From contig NZ_CP151635.1 of the NCBI RefSeq assembly GCF_038397735.1, forward strand, positions 2,914,001 to 2,978,000: 64,000 nucleotides of DNA. The letters are read 5' to 3'. This document shows positions 17,131 to 25,680 of this stretch, one piece after another (position 1 is the stretch's first letter; each line of letters begins with the position of its first letter). The translations under genes were made by a program, and so were the position numbers. The notes below the pieces were generated by a model, which worked only from the letters and a program-made list of their open reading frames with translations, searched no databases and was not told the DNA's origin. This DNA is from Microbacterium sp. LWH13-1.2 (GTDB lineage Bacteria > Actinomycetota > Actinomycetes > Actinomycetales > Microbacteriaceae).

Positions 17131-18636
17131 ATGCTCATCGCGCACGACCTCGGGACCACGGGAGACAAGGCGTCCCTGCACCATGACGACGGCCGCCTGG
17201 TCACCTCGGTCACCGTGCCCTACCCGGCTCACTTCGCTGCCGGCGGCATCGCCGAGCAGGACCCGGCCGACTGGTGGGATGCCGTCGTCTCGGCGACCCG
17301 GCAGCTGATCGCTCGCGCCGGCATCGCGCCCGAGACCGTGGGAGGCCTCGTCGTCAGCGGCCAGATGATGGGCACCGTGCTTCTCGACGCCCACGGCGAG
17401 CCGGTGCGCCCCGCGATCATCTGGGCCGACACCCGTTCGGGTGCGCAGACCCGCGCCCTCGAAGAACGGCTCGGCGCCGCAGACGCGTATCGCGCGCTCG
17501 GCCACCGTCTGAACCCGACGTACTCGATCGAGAAGATCATGTGGGTGCGGGACACCGAGCCGGATATCTGGGCTCGGGTGCGCCACTTCTGCGTGGCCAA
17601 GGACTACATCGTCTACCGGCTCACCGGACGCCTCGCGACCGAGCGCTCCGACGCCTCGGGCACGAACGCCTACGACCAGCTGCGCGGCACGTGGTCGGTC
17701 GAGGTTCTCGCCGCCGCCGGACTCGACGCCGCGCTCTTCCCCGAGATCCTCGAATCGACGACCGTCGCCGGAACGCTCACGACCGCATCTGCGGATGCCC
17801 TGGGCCTCCCGGCATCGGTCCGCGTCGTGATGGGCGGCGGAGACGGACCGCTCGCCGCGGTGGGCTCGGGCATCGTCGCCCCCGAAGACGGCGCCTACGT
17901 GTGCCTGGGCACCTCGTCGTGGATCTCGTTCGCCAGCCTCACCCCGCTGCACGACCCGCAGATGCGCACCATGACCTTCGACAACGTCGTGCCCGGTTCG
18001 TTCGTGCCGACCGCGACCATGCAGGCCGGTGGCGCATCGGTGCAGTGGATCGCCGAAGCGCTCTCCCCCGACCCCGCTCACCCCGACACCGCACGGCTCA
18101 CAGCCGAGGCCGGCGGCGCCCTCGACACCGAGGATCTCTACTTCCTCCCCTACCTGCTCGGCGAGCGCTCCCCCCTGTGGGACCCGCACGCCCGCGGAGC
18201 CTTCGTCGGCCTGGGGCGCCACCACACCCGGGCGCACCTCACCCGGGCGGTGCTCGAAGGCGTGGCGTACAACCTGCTCACCTGCATCCAGGCGTTCCGC
18301 GAATCCGGAGCCGCGATCGACCGCATCGACGCGGTCGGCGGCGGGGCGCAGAGCGACGCCTGGCTCGGCATCCTCGCCGACGTCTGGGGCGTGCCGATCC
18401 GCCGCCGCACGATCGTCGAAGAGGCCAACAGCCTCGGCGCCGCGGTCACCGGTGCGGTCGGGCTCGGGCTCGCGGACTTCTCGGCGGCCAGGGCGCTCAG
18501 CGAGGTGACGGCGGAGTTCACGCCGGATGCCGGTCGGCACGCGATCCACGCGCAGCGCCACACCCGTTTCGTCGACGCCTACGCGGCCCTCGAGCCGTGG
18601 TTCGCCGCCGGGCCGCCGGCCGACCGGGACGCCTGA
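17131..18636 (+). CDS. FGGY-family carbohydrate kinase (xylulokinase-like)
   Basis: A 501-residue sugar kinase with the FGGY two-domain actin-like fold. It shows the phosphate-1 loop DLGTTGDKA at residues 6-14, the substrate region WADTRSGAQT, the metal/catalytic Asp of GGGDGPLAAVG (about 234), ERSPLWDPHARG and the adenosine motif GGGAQSDAWL near 408. It most resembles xylulokinases and would phosphorylate a ketose or polyol at the terminal hydroxyl. It is the second gene of the operon and its stop overlaps the next start (TGATG). The usual DLGTSS start is DLGTTG here, common among kinases of uncertain substrate. Confidence 0.92.
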   Translation: MLIAHDLGTTGDKASLHHDDGRLVTSVTVPYPAHFAAGGIAEQDPADWWDAVVSATRQLIARAGIAPETVGGLVVSGQMMGTVLLDAHGEPVRPAIIWADTRSGAQTRALEERLGAADAYRALGHRLNPTYSIEKIMWVRDTEPDIWARVRHFCVAKDYIVYRLTGRLATERSDASGTNAYDQLRGTWSVEVLAAAGLDAALFPEILESTTVAGTLTTASADALGLPASVRVVMGGGDGPLAAVGSGIVAPEDGAYVCLGTSSWISFASLTPLHDPQMRTMTFDNVVPGSFVPTATMQAGGASVQWIAEALSPDPAHPDTARLTAEAGGALDTEDLYFLPYLLGERSPLWDPHARGAFVGLGRHHTRAHLTRAVLEGVAYNLLTCIQAFRESGAAIDRIDAVGGGAQSDAWLGILADVWGVPIRRRTIVEEANSLGAAVTGAVGLGLADFSAARALSEVTAEFTPDAGRHAIHAQRHTRFVDAYAALEPWFAAGPPADRDA

Positions 18637-19592
18637 TGGGAGTCATCCTCGCCACGAGTCGGTCGTTCTCGGACGGCGACCTCGATCTCGTCGGGCGCGC
18701 GCAGGCCGCCGGCCACGAGGTCGTCCGCGGCCCCGCGCACCACGGGCTCACCGAGCTCGCACCGCTCCTGGCCGCGGCCGAGGGGTGGATCGCGGGAACC
18801 GGCCCCGTCACCGACGAGCACCTCGCCGCCGCGCCGAACCTCCGAATCGTCGCCCGCTACGGCGTCGGCACCGAGGCGGTGGATCTCGATGCGGCGCTGA
18901 GACGCGGCATCCCGGTGACCAACACCCCCGGCGCGAACGCGGATGCCGTCGCCGACCACGCCGTCGGCCTCATGCTCGCCGCGCTCCGCTTCATCCCCGA
19001 CGGCGACCGCCGCGTCCGCACCGGCGACTGGGCCGTGCGACGAGGGCGGGAGCTCGGTGCTGCGACCGTCGGCATCGTCGGCTTCGGGCGCATCGGTCAG
19101 GGCGTCGCCCGGCGCCTGAGCGGCTTCGGCTCGAGGGTTCTTGCGACCGATCCCTTCCTCCCGGCCGACGTCATCGTCGAGAGCGGCGCCGAGCCGACCG
19201 ATCTCGACGCGCTGTTCCGCTCGGCCGACCTGATCACCCTGCACGCCCCCGGTGGACAGACGCTGGTCGACGCGGCGCGGCTCGACAGCATCCGACCGGG
19301 CCTGATCCTGGTGAACACCGCGCGCCCCGACCTCGTCGACGAGGCGGCCATCGCGGACGCCCTGCGCGACGGACGTCTCGGTGCATACGCCGCCGACACC
19401 CTCGACGGCGACACCGCGGCGAGTGCGAGCCCGCTTCTCGCCGACGACCTCGCAGATCGGGTGACCGTCACCCCGCACCTCGGTGCGCAGACCACCCAGG
19501 CCGTCGACAATATGGGCTCGATGTCGCTCGACGACGTGCTCGCCGTGCTCGCAGGGCGCTCCCCCGCCCACCCCGTCTCTCCCCGACTCTGA
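18636..19592 (+). CDS. NAD-dependent D-2-hydroxyacid dehydrogenase (phosphoglycerate-dehydrogenase-like)
   Basis: A 318-residue member of the D-isomer-specific 2-hydroxyacid dehydrogenase family. It has the Rossmann loop GIVGFGRIGQG (about 146-156), the substrate Arg in NTARPDLVDE and the catalytic His in TPHLGAQT. The catalytic Glu that usually sits in DVFEGEP is replaced by Asp in DTLDGDT, a conservative but unusual change. Expected reaction: interconversion of a 2-hydroxy acid and a 2-keto acid with NAD. Its presence between a kinase and an AroE-like dehydrogenase suggests that the pathway passes through a phosphorylated sugar acid. It overlaps the kinase stop by 1 bp. Confidence 0.88.
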   Translation: MGVILATSRSFSDGDLDLVGRAQAAGHEVVRGPAHHGLTELAPLLAAAEGWIAGTGPVTDEHLAAAPNLRIVARYGVGTEAVDLDAALRRGIPVTNTPGANADAVADHAVGLMLAALRFIPDGDRRVRTGDWAVRRGRELGAATVGIVGFGRIGQGVARRLSGFGSRVLATDPFLPADVIVESGAEPTDLDALFRSADLITLHAPGGQTLVDAARLDSIRPGLILVNTARPDLVDEAAIADALRDGRLGAYAADTLDGDTAASASPLLADDLADRVTVTPHLGAQTTQAVDNMGSMSLDDVLAVLAGRSPAHPVSPRL

Positions 19593-19603
19593 AGGACCAG
19601 ACC

Positions 19604-20560
19604 ATGACCATCACCGAGACCACCGAGACCCCCGCGACTCCCGAGACCGGCGGCTACATGGGCTTCGTCGGCGTGAGCACCGGCTCGTCATCGATCATGT
19701 CGGTGTTCCCGAAATGGGCCGAGGTGCTGGGCCTCCCCACCGAGAACCTCATCGGGCACGATCTGCCGATGGATGCGACGCCTGAGCAGTACATCGCGAT
19801 GGTCGAGCAGATCCGCGACGACCCTCACCACCGGGGCGCACTCGTGACGACCCACAAGATGAACGTCTTCGCCGCGGCATCCGACCTCTTCGACGAGCTC
19901 GACCCGTTCGCCGTCTCGTGCTCCGAGATCTCGAGCATCTCGAAGCGGGGCGACCGTCTGATCGGCCGCGCCAAGGACCCTCTCACGGTCGACCTCGCGC
20001 TGAACGACTTCCTCCCGACCGACCACTTCGCCCGCACGGGTGCCGAGGTCGTGATCCTCGGCGCCGGCGGCTCGGGCACCGCGCTCAGCTGGGCGCTGGC
20101 CGAGCGCGCGGACGCTCCGGCGAAGATCACCGTCACCGCCCGCGACGACGACAAGCTCGACCATCTGCGCGAGGTGCACCGCCAGCACGGCACCGCCGAC
20201 GGCCTGATCACGTATGCGCGCACCGACACGGTGCAGGATGCCGCGGCGATCGTCGCGGCGGCTCCGGCGGGCTCGCTGATCGTGAACGCCACGGGCCTCG
20301 GCAAGGACCGCCCCGGCTCGCCGTTGCCCGACGACGTGGTGTTCCCCGATGGCGCCTGGGTGTGGGAGTTCAACTACCGCGGGTCGCTGGAGTTCCTGCA
20401 CCAGGCGCGCGCGCAGCAGGCCGAGCGCGCACTGCACGTGATCGACGGCTGGCGGTACTTCATCCACGGCTGGTCGCAGGTCGTCGCCGACGTGTTCGAG
20501 ATCGACCTCACCCCCGAGATCGTCGAGCGGCTCGCCGAGGCTGCCGAGTCGGTGCGCTGA
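19604..20560 (+). CDS. Shikimate-dehydrogenase-like (AroE-family) oxidoreductase
   Basis: A 318-residue protein with the AroE two-domain layout: an N-terminal substrate domain with VTTHKMN (the conserved catalytic Lys, about 85) and a C-terminal NAD(P) domain with VVILGAGGSGTALSWAL (about 150). The second catalytic motif, normally NTDGxG, reads GRAKDPLTVD, keeping an Asp but not the usual context. That argues against biosynthetic shikimate dehydrogenase and for oxidation of a sugar or polyol derivative. The ATG has GAAGGA 7 nt upstream. It sits fourth in a sugar operon and its stop overlaps the lactonase start by TGATG, so a dehydrogenase-lactonase pair is a reasonable reading. Confidence 0.85.
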   Translation: MTITETTETPATPETGGYMGFVGVSTGSSSIMSVFPKWAEVLGLPTENLIGHDLPMDATPEQYIAMVEQIRDDPHHRGALVTTHKMNVFAAASDLFDELDPFAVSCSEISSISKRGDRLIGRAKDPLTVDLALNDFLPTDHFARTGAEVVILGAGGSGTALSWALAERADAPAKITVTARDDDKLDHLREVHRQHGTADGLITYARTDTVQDAAAIVAAAPAGSLIVNATGLGKDRPGSPLPDDVVFPDGAWVWEFNYRGSLEFLHQARAQQAERALHVIDGWRYFIHGWSQVVADVFEIDLTPEIVERLAEAAESVR

Positions 20561-21528
20561 TGCCCGGCATCCGGACAGTGCTCGGCGACGTCGACCCGGC
20601 GCAGCTCGGGGCGACGAACTATCACGAGCATCTGTTCCAGATCTCGCCGCTGCTCGTCGGCGACGAGCTCGACGACGAAGACCTGTCGGGTCGCGAGGCC
20701 GCGCTGCTGAAGGCCAGCGGATTCACGGCGATGGTCGATGCCACTCCGTTCGGCCTCGGGCGCGACCCCGAGGCCGTAGCGCGCATCAGTGCAGGCACCG
20801 GGATGCATGTCGTCGCGACGACGGGGCGCCACCGCGAGGCGCATTACGGTGCGGATCATCCGCTGCAGGTGTGGGGCGTCGAGCGCCTCGCCGAGCTCTT
20901 CGTCTCCGAGGTGACTCGCGGCATGGTCGTCGACGATGCACTGGTGTTCGAGACGCCCGACGTCCCCCGTGCCGCAGCTCCGGATGGATCATCGGTGCGC
21001 GCCGGGATGCTCAAAGCAGGTGTCGACTACTGGAGCATCACCCCCTTCGAGCGCACGACGCTGCTCGCGGTCGCCGCGGCGCATCGGGCGACCGGGGCGC
21101 CGGTGATGGTCCACCTGGAGTTCTGCACCGCCGCCCACGAGGTGCTCGATCTGCTCGAGGCCGAGGGCGTGGCATCCGATCGTGTCGTGCTCGCGCATGC
21201 CGACCGAGACCCGGATGCCGGCCTGCACGCCTCGCTCGCCGAGCGCGGCGCGTACCTCGGATACGACGGCTTCGCCCGCCCGCGCACGAGGTCGGATGCC
21301 GAGCTGCTCGCCCTGACCGAGCGGGTCGTCGAGCTCGGTGCGGTCGACCGGGTGCTTCTCGGCGGCGACGTCGCCCGTCGAACCCGCTACATCTCCTACG
21401 GCGGACTGCCCGGCCTCGCCTACCTCGGCGAGCGCTACCTGCCGCGCCTGCGCTCCGCCGTCGGCGACGACGCGGTGGAGCGGATGCTCGTCGCGAACCC
21501 CGCGCGTCTGCTCACCCTGTCTGCCTGA
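20560..21528 (+). CDS. Phosphotriesterase-family metallohydrolase, probable sugar (phosphate) lactonase
   Basis: A 322-residue amidohydrolase-fold enzyme with a complete binuclear metal site: HxH at 22/24, the carboxylated Lys of AGMLKAG (152), His 185 in MVHLEF, His 213 in LAHADRD and Asp 270 in LLGGD. Most natural phosphotriesterase-family proteins with known roles hydrolyse lactones, including sugar and sugar-phosphate lactones. Directly after a dehydrogenase in a sugar operon, it most likely opens the lactone made by that enzyme. No organophosphate role is implied. The gene overlaps the previous stop by 1 bp and is followed 24 bp later by the ABM gene. Confidence 0.9.
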   Translation: MPGIRTVLGDVDPAQLGATNYHEHLFQISPLLVGDELDDEDLSGREAALLKASGFTAMVDATPFGLGRDPEAVARISAGTGMHVVATTGRHREAHYGADHPLQVWGVERLAELFVSEVTRGMVVDDALVFETPDVPRAAAPDGSSVRAGMLKAGVDYWSITPFERTTLLAVAAAHRATGAPVMVHLEFCTAAHEVLDLLEAEGVASDRVVLAHADRDPDAGLHASLAERGAYLGYDGFARPRTRSDAELLALTERVVELGAVDRVLLGGDVARRTRYISYGGLPGLAYLGERYLPRLRSAVGDDAVERMLVANPARLLTLSA

Positions 21529-21552
21529 TCCCCCTGTCCGAGGAGCACTCCC

Positions 21553-21849
21553 ATGACCGAGCCCACGATCCTGCACGCGATCTTCACCGCGCGCCCCGAG
21601 CAGGGCGACAACGTCGCCGCACTGCTGCGCGACTTCGCCGAGATCGTGCGCGCGGAAGAGGGCAACCTCGTATTCGATGCGACACGACTGGTCGACGACC
21701 CGGACCGCTTCTTCGTCTACGAGGTCTACCGCGACGAGGCGGCCTTCCAGGCGCACCTCGCCGCTCCCGCCGGAGTGCCGTTCAACGAGGCCCTGCAGCA
21801 GCTCATCGTCGAGCCCTCGTCGATACTCACCTTCCTCCGCCGCATCTGA
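21553..21849 (+). CDS. Antibiotic biosynthesis monooxygenase (ABM) domain protein
   Basis: A 98-residue ferredoxin-like alpha/beta-barrel protein of the ABM/LsrG type (YEVYRDEAAFQAHLAAP is typical). Small ABM proteins in sugar or signal-molecule operons, such as LsrG, act as isomerases or as monooxygenases without cofactors; which applies here is not visible. GAGGAG lies 8 nt before the ATG. It is the last gene of the operon and a hairpin follows after its stop. Confidence 0.88.
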   Translation: MTEPTILHAIFTARPEQGDNVAALLRDFAEIVRAEEGNLVFDATRLVDDPDRFFVYEVYRDEAAFQAHLAAPAGVPFNEALQQLIVEPSSILTFLRRI

Positions 21850-21864
21850 CCCCACGCACGCAGA

Positions 21865-21894
21865 GAAGCCCCCCGCCCGAAGGCGAGGGGCTTC
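21865..21894. terminator. Bidirectional terminator hairpin
   Basis: GAAGCCCC (21865-21872) pairs with GGGGCTTC (21887-21894), with further pairing in the loop (CGCC/GGCG). It lies between the convergent ABM and substrate-binding-protein genes and can serve both. Confidence 0.8.
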
Positions 21895-21909
21895 CGTGAT
21901 CTCAGCGGG

Positions 21910-22911
21910 TCATTCGTAGAGGACCGCTGCGATGTCCTTGTCCTCGAGGTTCGTGCTGTCGTACCAGTACGAACCGGTGTCGTAGAACTCGTCGACGTCC
22001 TTGCCGTTGGCGGCGTCGTACGCCGCCTGGACGACCTGCTCGCCGATGCCGATCGGGTCCTGCGTGATGGCTCCGGCCATCGTGCCGTCCTTGATCGCGT
22101 TGATCTGCGCGGCTCCCGAGTCGAAGCCGACGATCGTGATCTTGCCCTTCTCGAGACCGAGCTCGTTCACGGCGTTCACGACACCGATGGCCGAGCCCTC
22201 GTTGGTGCCGTAGATGCCCTTGAGGTCCGGGTGGGCGGCGATGAGCGTCTTCGCGATGTCGGCCGACTTCAGGTGGTCACCGTCTCCGTACTGGATGTCG
22301 ACGATCTTGATGTCGGGGTAGTCCGCCTCGATCTTCTCGACGAAGCCGTCACGACGCTCGACACCGGTCGAGTTGATCTGCGAGTGGCCGACGATCGCGA
22401 CCTCGCCCGATCCGCCGATCAGGTCGGCCATGTGCTCGGCGGCCAGCGCACCGGCGACCTTGCTGTCGGTCGCCGAGAGGCTCAGGCCCACGTCGCCGTC
22501 GCACGGGGCGTCGAAGTAGACCACGGGGATGTCCTTCGACTTCGCCTGCTCGAGCGGGGCGACGCACGCCTCGGGGTCGAGGGCTGCGTAGGCGATGGCA
22601 TCCGGGTTCTTGTCGATCGCAGCGGTCAGCATCTCGAGCTGCTGTGCGATCTCGGTCTCGGCCGCGGGGCCTTCGAACGTGATGCGGACACCGAGCTCTT
22701 CGGCCTTCTGCTCCGCGCCCTTCTTGACGGCCTGCCAGAACTGGTGCTGGAAGCCCTTCGAGACCATGGCGATGTACATCTCGCCGTCGCCGCTGCCTCC
22801 GTCGCCGCCGCTGCCTTCTTCGATGACGTCACCGCCGCCGGCACAGCCCGCGAAGACGAGGGCGGATGCGGCCACGAGTGCCGCGAATGCGGTCTTCTTG
22901 CCGAATTTCAT
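21910..22911 (-). CDS. Sugar ABC transporter substrate-binding lipoprotein (RbsB type)
   Basis: A 333-residue lipoprotein: signal sequence with the lipobox LVFAGC (Cys about 22), a Gly/Ser linker, then a type I periplasmic-binding fold as in ribose/galactose/autoinducer-2 binders (FQHQFWQAVKKGAEQKAEELG, VVYFDAPCDGDVG, GIYGTNEGSAIGVVNAV). It captures a monosaccharide outside the membrane for the permease and ATPase encoded upstream. GGAG lies 7 nt before the ATG. It is the third gene of the transporter operon, after a 47-bp gap that contains a G-rich run. Operon control by the HutC-type operator points to the sugar handled by the cupin-isomerase/ribokinase regulon. Confidence 0.93.
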   Translation of the reverse strand: MKFGKKTAFAALVAASALVFAGCAGGGDVIEEGSGGDGGSGDGEMYIAMVSKGFQHQFWQAVKKGAEQKAEELGVRITFEGPAAETEIAQQLEMLTAAIDKNPDAIAYAALDPEACVAPLEQAKSKDIPVVYFDAPCDGDVGLSLSATDSKVAGALAAEHMADLIGGSGEVAIVGHSQINSTGVERRDGFVEKIEADYPDIKIVDIQYGDGDHLKSADIAKTLIAAHPDLKGIYGTNEGSAIGVVNAVNELGLEKGKITIVGFDSGAAQINAIKDGTMAGAITQDPIGIGEQVVQAAYDAANGKDVDEFYDTGSYWYDSTNLEDKDIAAVLYE

Positions 22912-22958
22912 GGAAACTCCATTGTTCTCTGTGTGGTGGTGGGGGGGATAGGTCTTGA

Positions 22959-23990
22959 TCAGGTGTGCTGGCGGTTGCGCAGCGAGTCGAGGAACACGGC
23001 CAGCAGCACGACGACGCCGACGACGATGTTCTGCCACTCCGTCTGGATCGACATGATGCGCAGACCGTTGACGAGCACGCTCATGATCAGCGCGCCGATC
23101 ACGGTGCCCAGGATCGACCCGCGCCCGCCGAGCAGCGAGGTACCGCCGATGATGACGGCCGCGATGGCCTGCAGCTCGTACCCGGTGCCGATCTGCGGCT
23201 GTGCCGAGTCGAGGCGGGCGGCGATCACGATGCCCGCGATGCCGGTGAAGGCTCCCGCGAACATGTAGATGAAGATCGTCCAGCGTCGCGTGTTGACGCC
23301 CGAGAGGCGCGTGGCCTCCTCGTTCGAGCCGATCGCGAAGGTGTACCGGCCCAGGAGCGTCTTCGACAGCACCAGCCAGGCGACGATCGCGAGCGCGGCG
23401 GTGATCAGCACGGCGTTCGGGATGCCGGGGATGATCACGCCGAGCGCGATCTTCTTGAAGTCCGGTGCCGAGGTCGAGAAGTAGATCGGCGCGACGTTGG
23501 AGATGACGAGGGCGAGGCCTCCGGCGATCATCATCATCGCGAGGGTCGCGATGAACGGGGGCAGCCGCAGGAACGTGATGTTGATGCCGTTCACGAGGCC
23601 CATCAGCACACCGGTCGCGATGCCGCCGATCACGCCGAGCCAGACCGGAAGGCCGAGATTGGTGACGATGACACCGGTCATCACGGCGCACAGGGCCATG
23701 CCGGTTCCGATCGACAGGTCGATGCCGCCGGTGATGATGACGAACGTCGTGCCGAGGGCGAGGATGCCGATGACCGCGGTCGAGAGCAGCACGGTCGCGA
23801 TGTTGCTGAAGGTGAAGAAGTTCGGGCTGGCGATCGAGAAGAAGATCACGAGCACGATCAGGGTGCCGAATGCGAGGGACTGCTGCACCTGACGCTTCAG
23901 GAAGCCGACCACGTCGCGCTTGTCGGTGTTCTCATCGAGAGCCGTCTGGATGATCGTCGTCGTCGACGACCCGTTCTGCGGAGCGCTCAT
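22959..23990 (-). CDS. Sugar ABC transporter permease (RbsC type)
   Basis: A 343-residue membrane protein with eight to ten hydrophobic segments and the RbsC-family loops (TGGIDLSIGTGMALC, VNGINITFLRLPPFIATLAMM, GGTSLLGGRGSILGTVIGA). It forms the transmembrane channel, probably as a homodimer, of a CUT2-class monosaccharide importer. A cytosolic N-terminus of about 35 residues precedes the first helix. The start overlaps the ATPase stop by 4 bp. Confidence 0.94.
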   Translation of the reverse strand: MSAPQNGSSTTTIIQTALDENTDKRDVVGFLKRQVQQSLAFGTLIVLVIFFSIASPNFFTFSNIATVLLSTAVIGILALGTTFVIITGGIDLSIGTGMALCAVMTGVIVTNLGLPVWLGVIGGIATGVLMGLVNGINITFLRLPPFIATLAMMMIAGGLALVISNVAPIYFSTSAPDFKKIALGVIIPGIPNAVLITAALAIVAWLVLSKTLLGRYTFAIGSNEEATRLSGVNTRRWTIFIYMFAGAFTGIAGIVIAARLDSAQPQIGTGYELQAIAAVIIGGTSLLGGRGSILGTVIGALIMSVLVNGLRIMSIQTEWQNIVVGVVVLLAVFLDSLRNRQHT

Positions 23991-25492
23991 CAGTCTTCCT
24001 CTCCGTGGGCTGCGAGTTGCATGATCTTCTCCTGGCTGGCGTCCTCGTTGCGGAGCGTGCCGGTGATGCGCCCGTTCGCGAAGACCGCGATGCGGTTCGC
24101 GACGCGGAGGATCTCCGGCAGCTCCGACGAGATGACGATGATGGACTTTCCCTGATCAGCGAGCTGCTGCATCAGGCGGTAGATCTCTTCCTTGGCGCCG
24201 ACGTCGATTCCTCGCGTCGGCTCGTCGAAGATGAGGATGTCGCAGTCGCGCATCAGCCATCGGGCGATGACGACCTTCTGCTGGTTGCCTCCCGACAGCA
24301 GCTTGACGACCTGGTTGACCGAGGGCGTCTTGACGCGCAGCTGCTGGACGTAGTCCTTGGTGCGGTTCTTCGCCTTGCCGTCGCCCATCCAGCCGATCGC
24401 GTTGGCATACGACCCGAGTGAGGCGAGCACGGTGTTGAAGGTGACGTCCTGCTCGAGCATCAGCCCGAGCAGCTTGCGGTCCTCCGAGAGGTAGCCGACG
24501 CCGTGCTTGACGGCATCCGCCGGCTGAGCGATGCGCACCGGTCGTCCGCCGATCGACACCGTGCCCCCGTCGCGGTGGTCGGCGCCGATGATGGCCCGGG
24601 CCGTCTCGGTGCGACCGGCGCCCATGAGACCGGCGAAGCCGAGGATCTCGCCCCGGTGCAGTTGGAACGACACGTCTGTGAGCAGGCTCTTGGTCGAGAG
24701 CCCCTGCACATCGAGCACGATCGGATCGTTGGTGTGCTCGCGGGCCTGCGGCCGGGTTCCCTCGTCGATCACGCGGCCGACCATCATCTCGATGATCGTG
24801 GGGATGCTCACCTCGGATTTATCCAGTGATCCGATGTATGTGCCGTCACGCAGCACGGTGACCCGGTCGGCGAGGCGCCGCAGCTCGTCCATGCGGTGCG
24901 AGATGTAGACGATGCCGGTGCCGGATGCCCGCAGCTGCTCGATCAGCACGAACAGGGTCTCGGTCTCGGAGTCGGTGAGTGCCGACGTGGGCTCGTCCAT
25001 GATGAGCACCTTGGCGTTGAACGAGAGCGCCTTGGCTATCTCGACCATCTGCTGCTCGGCCACCGTGAGCTCGCCCACGAGCTGCCGCGGGTTCAGTCTG
25101 ATGTCGAGACGCTGCAGCAGTGCCGCGGTCTGCGCGTTCAGCTTGCGCTCCGACAGGAAGGGACCGGTCGTGGGCTCGCGGCCCACATAGATGTTCTGCG
25201 CCACGGTGAGGTCGGGCATCAGGTTGAGTTCCTGATGGATGATCGTGATGCCGAGCTGCTGCGCCTGCAGGGGGCTGGTGAGCTCGACCTCCCGACCCTC
25301 GAAGGTGATCGTGCCCTCGTCCTTGGTGTAGATCCCCGAGAGGATCTTCATGAGAGTCGACTTGCCCGCGCCGTTCTCGCCCACGAGCACCAGCACCTCA
25401 CCGGCCCGCACCTCGAGGTGCACGTCCTTGAGAGCCTGCACACCGGGGAATCCCTTGCTGATCCCCTCGACTCTGAGAATGGGGTCACTCAT
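23990..25492 (-). CDS. Sugar ABC transporter ATP-binding protein (RbsA type)
   Basis: A 500-residue tandem ABC ATPase. NBD1 has Walker A GENGAGKST (about 37), Walker B LIMDEPTSA and a weak signature (LTVAEQQ). NBD2 has a degenerate Walker A, GLMGAGRTE, signature LSGGNQQK and Walker B LIFDEPTRG. This asymmetry is normal for RbsA/MglA-type CUT2 transporters. I start at the ATG with AGGTGAG upstream; the longer frame reads into the promoter region. It is the first gene of the operon. The 188-bp upstream gap holds a HutC-type operator, so transport is likely induced with the pathway genes. Confidence 0.94.
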   Translation of the reverse strand: MSDPILRVEGISKGFPGVQALKDVHLEVRAGEVLVLVGENGAGKSTLMKILSGIYTKDEGTITFEGREVELTSPLQAQQLGITIIHQELNLMPDLTVAQNIYVGREPTTGPFLSERKLNAQTAALLQRLDIRLNPRQLVGELTVAEQQMVEIAKALSFNAKVLIMDEPTSALTDSETETLFVLIEQLRASGTGIVYISHRMDELRRLADRVTVLRDGTYIGSLDKSEVSIPTIIEMMVGRVIDEGTRPQAREHTNDPIVLDVQGLSTKSLLTDVSFQLHRGEILGFAGLMGAGRTETARAIIGADHRDGGTVSIGGRPVRIAQPADAVKHGVGYLSEDRKLLGLMLEQDVTFNTVLASLGSYANAIGWMGDGKAKNRTKDYVQQLRVKTPSVNQVVKLLSGGNQQKVVIARWLMRDCDILIFDEPTRGIDVGAKEEIYRLMQQLADQGKSIIVISSELPEILRVANRIAVFANGRITGTLRNEDASQEKIMQLAAHGEED

Positions 25493-25627
25493 GTGCTCAC
25501 CTGCTTCCTTGAAGGTCGTTATGCGATATTCCAGTCGGGCCTGGAAACATCGGATCAATTCTGCGTCCTGCGCCCCACCCTGCGCAAGTTGTATCTAAAT
25601 GTAACTAAGACTTGTTCGGATGGGAAG

Positions 25628-25643
25628 ACCTGTAATAACAAGT
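25628..25643 (-). promoter_or_regulatory. HutC-type operator upstream of the RbsABC-type operon
   Basis: ACCTGTAATAACAAGT is a 16-bp palindrome; on the minus strand it reads ACTTGTTATTACAGGT, differing from the 53.7-kb site at one position. It lies 136 bp upstream of the ATPase start and overlaps TTGTCA (a possible -35 box) only at its edge. The rest of the 188-bp gap is AT-richer and shows a CAAGTT...AACTTG-like partial symmetry but no clear -10. Confidence 0.7.
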
Positions 25644-25680
25644 TGACAACGGGTCTGGGTCTCGAGCGGCCTGCGCTGGG

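Noticed and set aside
20560..21528. Annotation as an organophosphate-degrading phosphotriesterase
   Set aside because: Only the family fold and metal site support this; the sugar operon context favours a lactonase.
22965..24155. Long open frames on the strand opposite the RbsC permease and other genes (also e.g. 1601-2608, 5669-7318, 8592-9956, 11017-12411)
   Set aside because: They are antisense shadows typical of very high-GC coding DNA; their translations are Arg/Asp/Glu-rich without domains, while the other strand encodes recognisable proteins.
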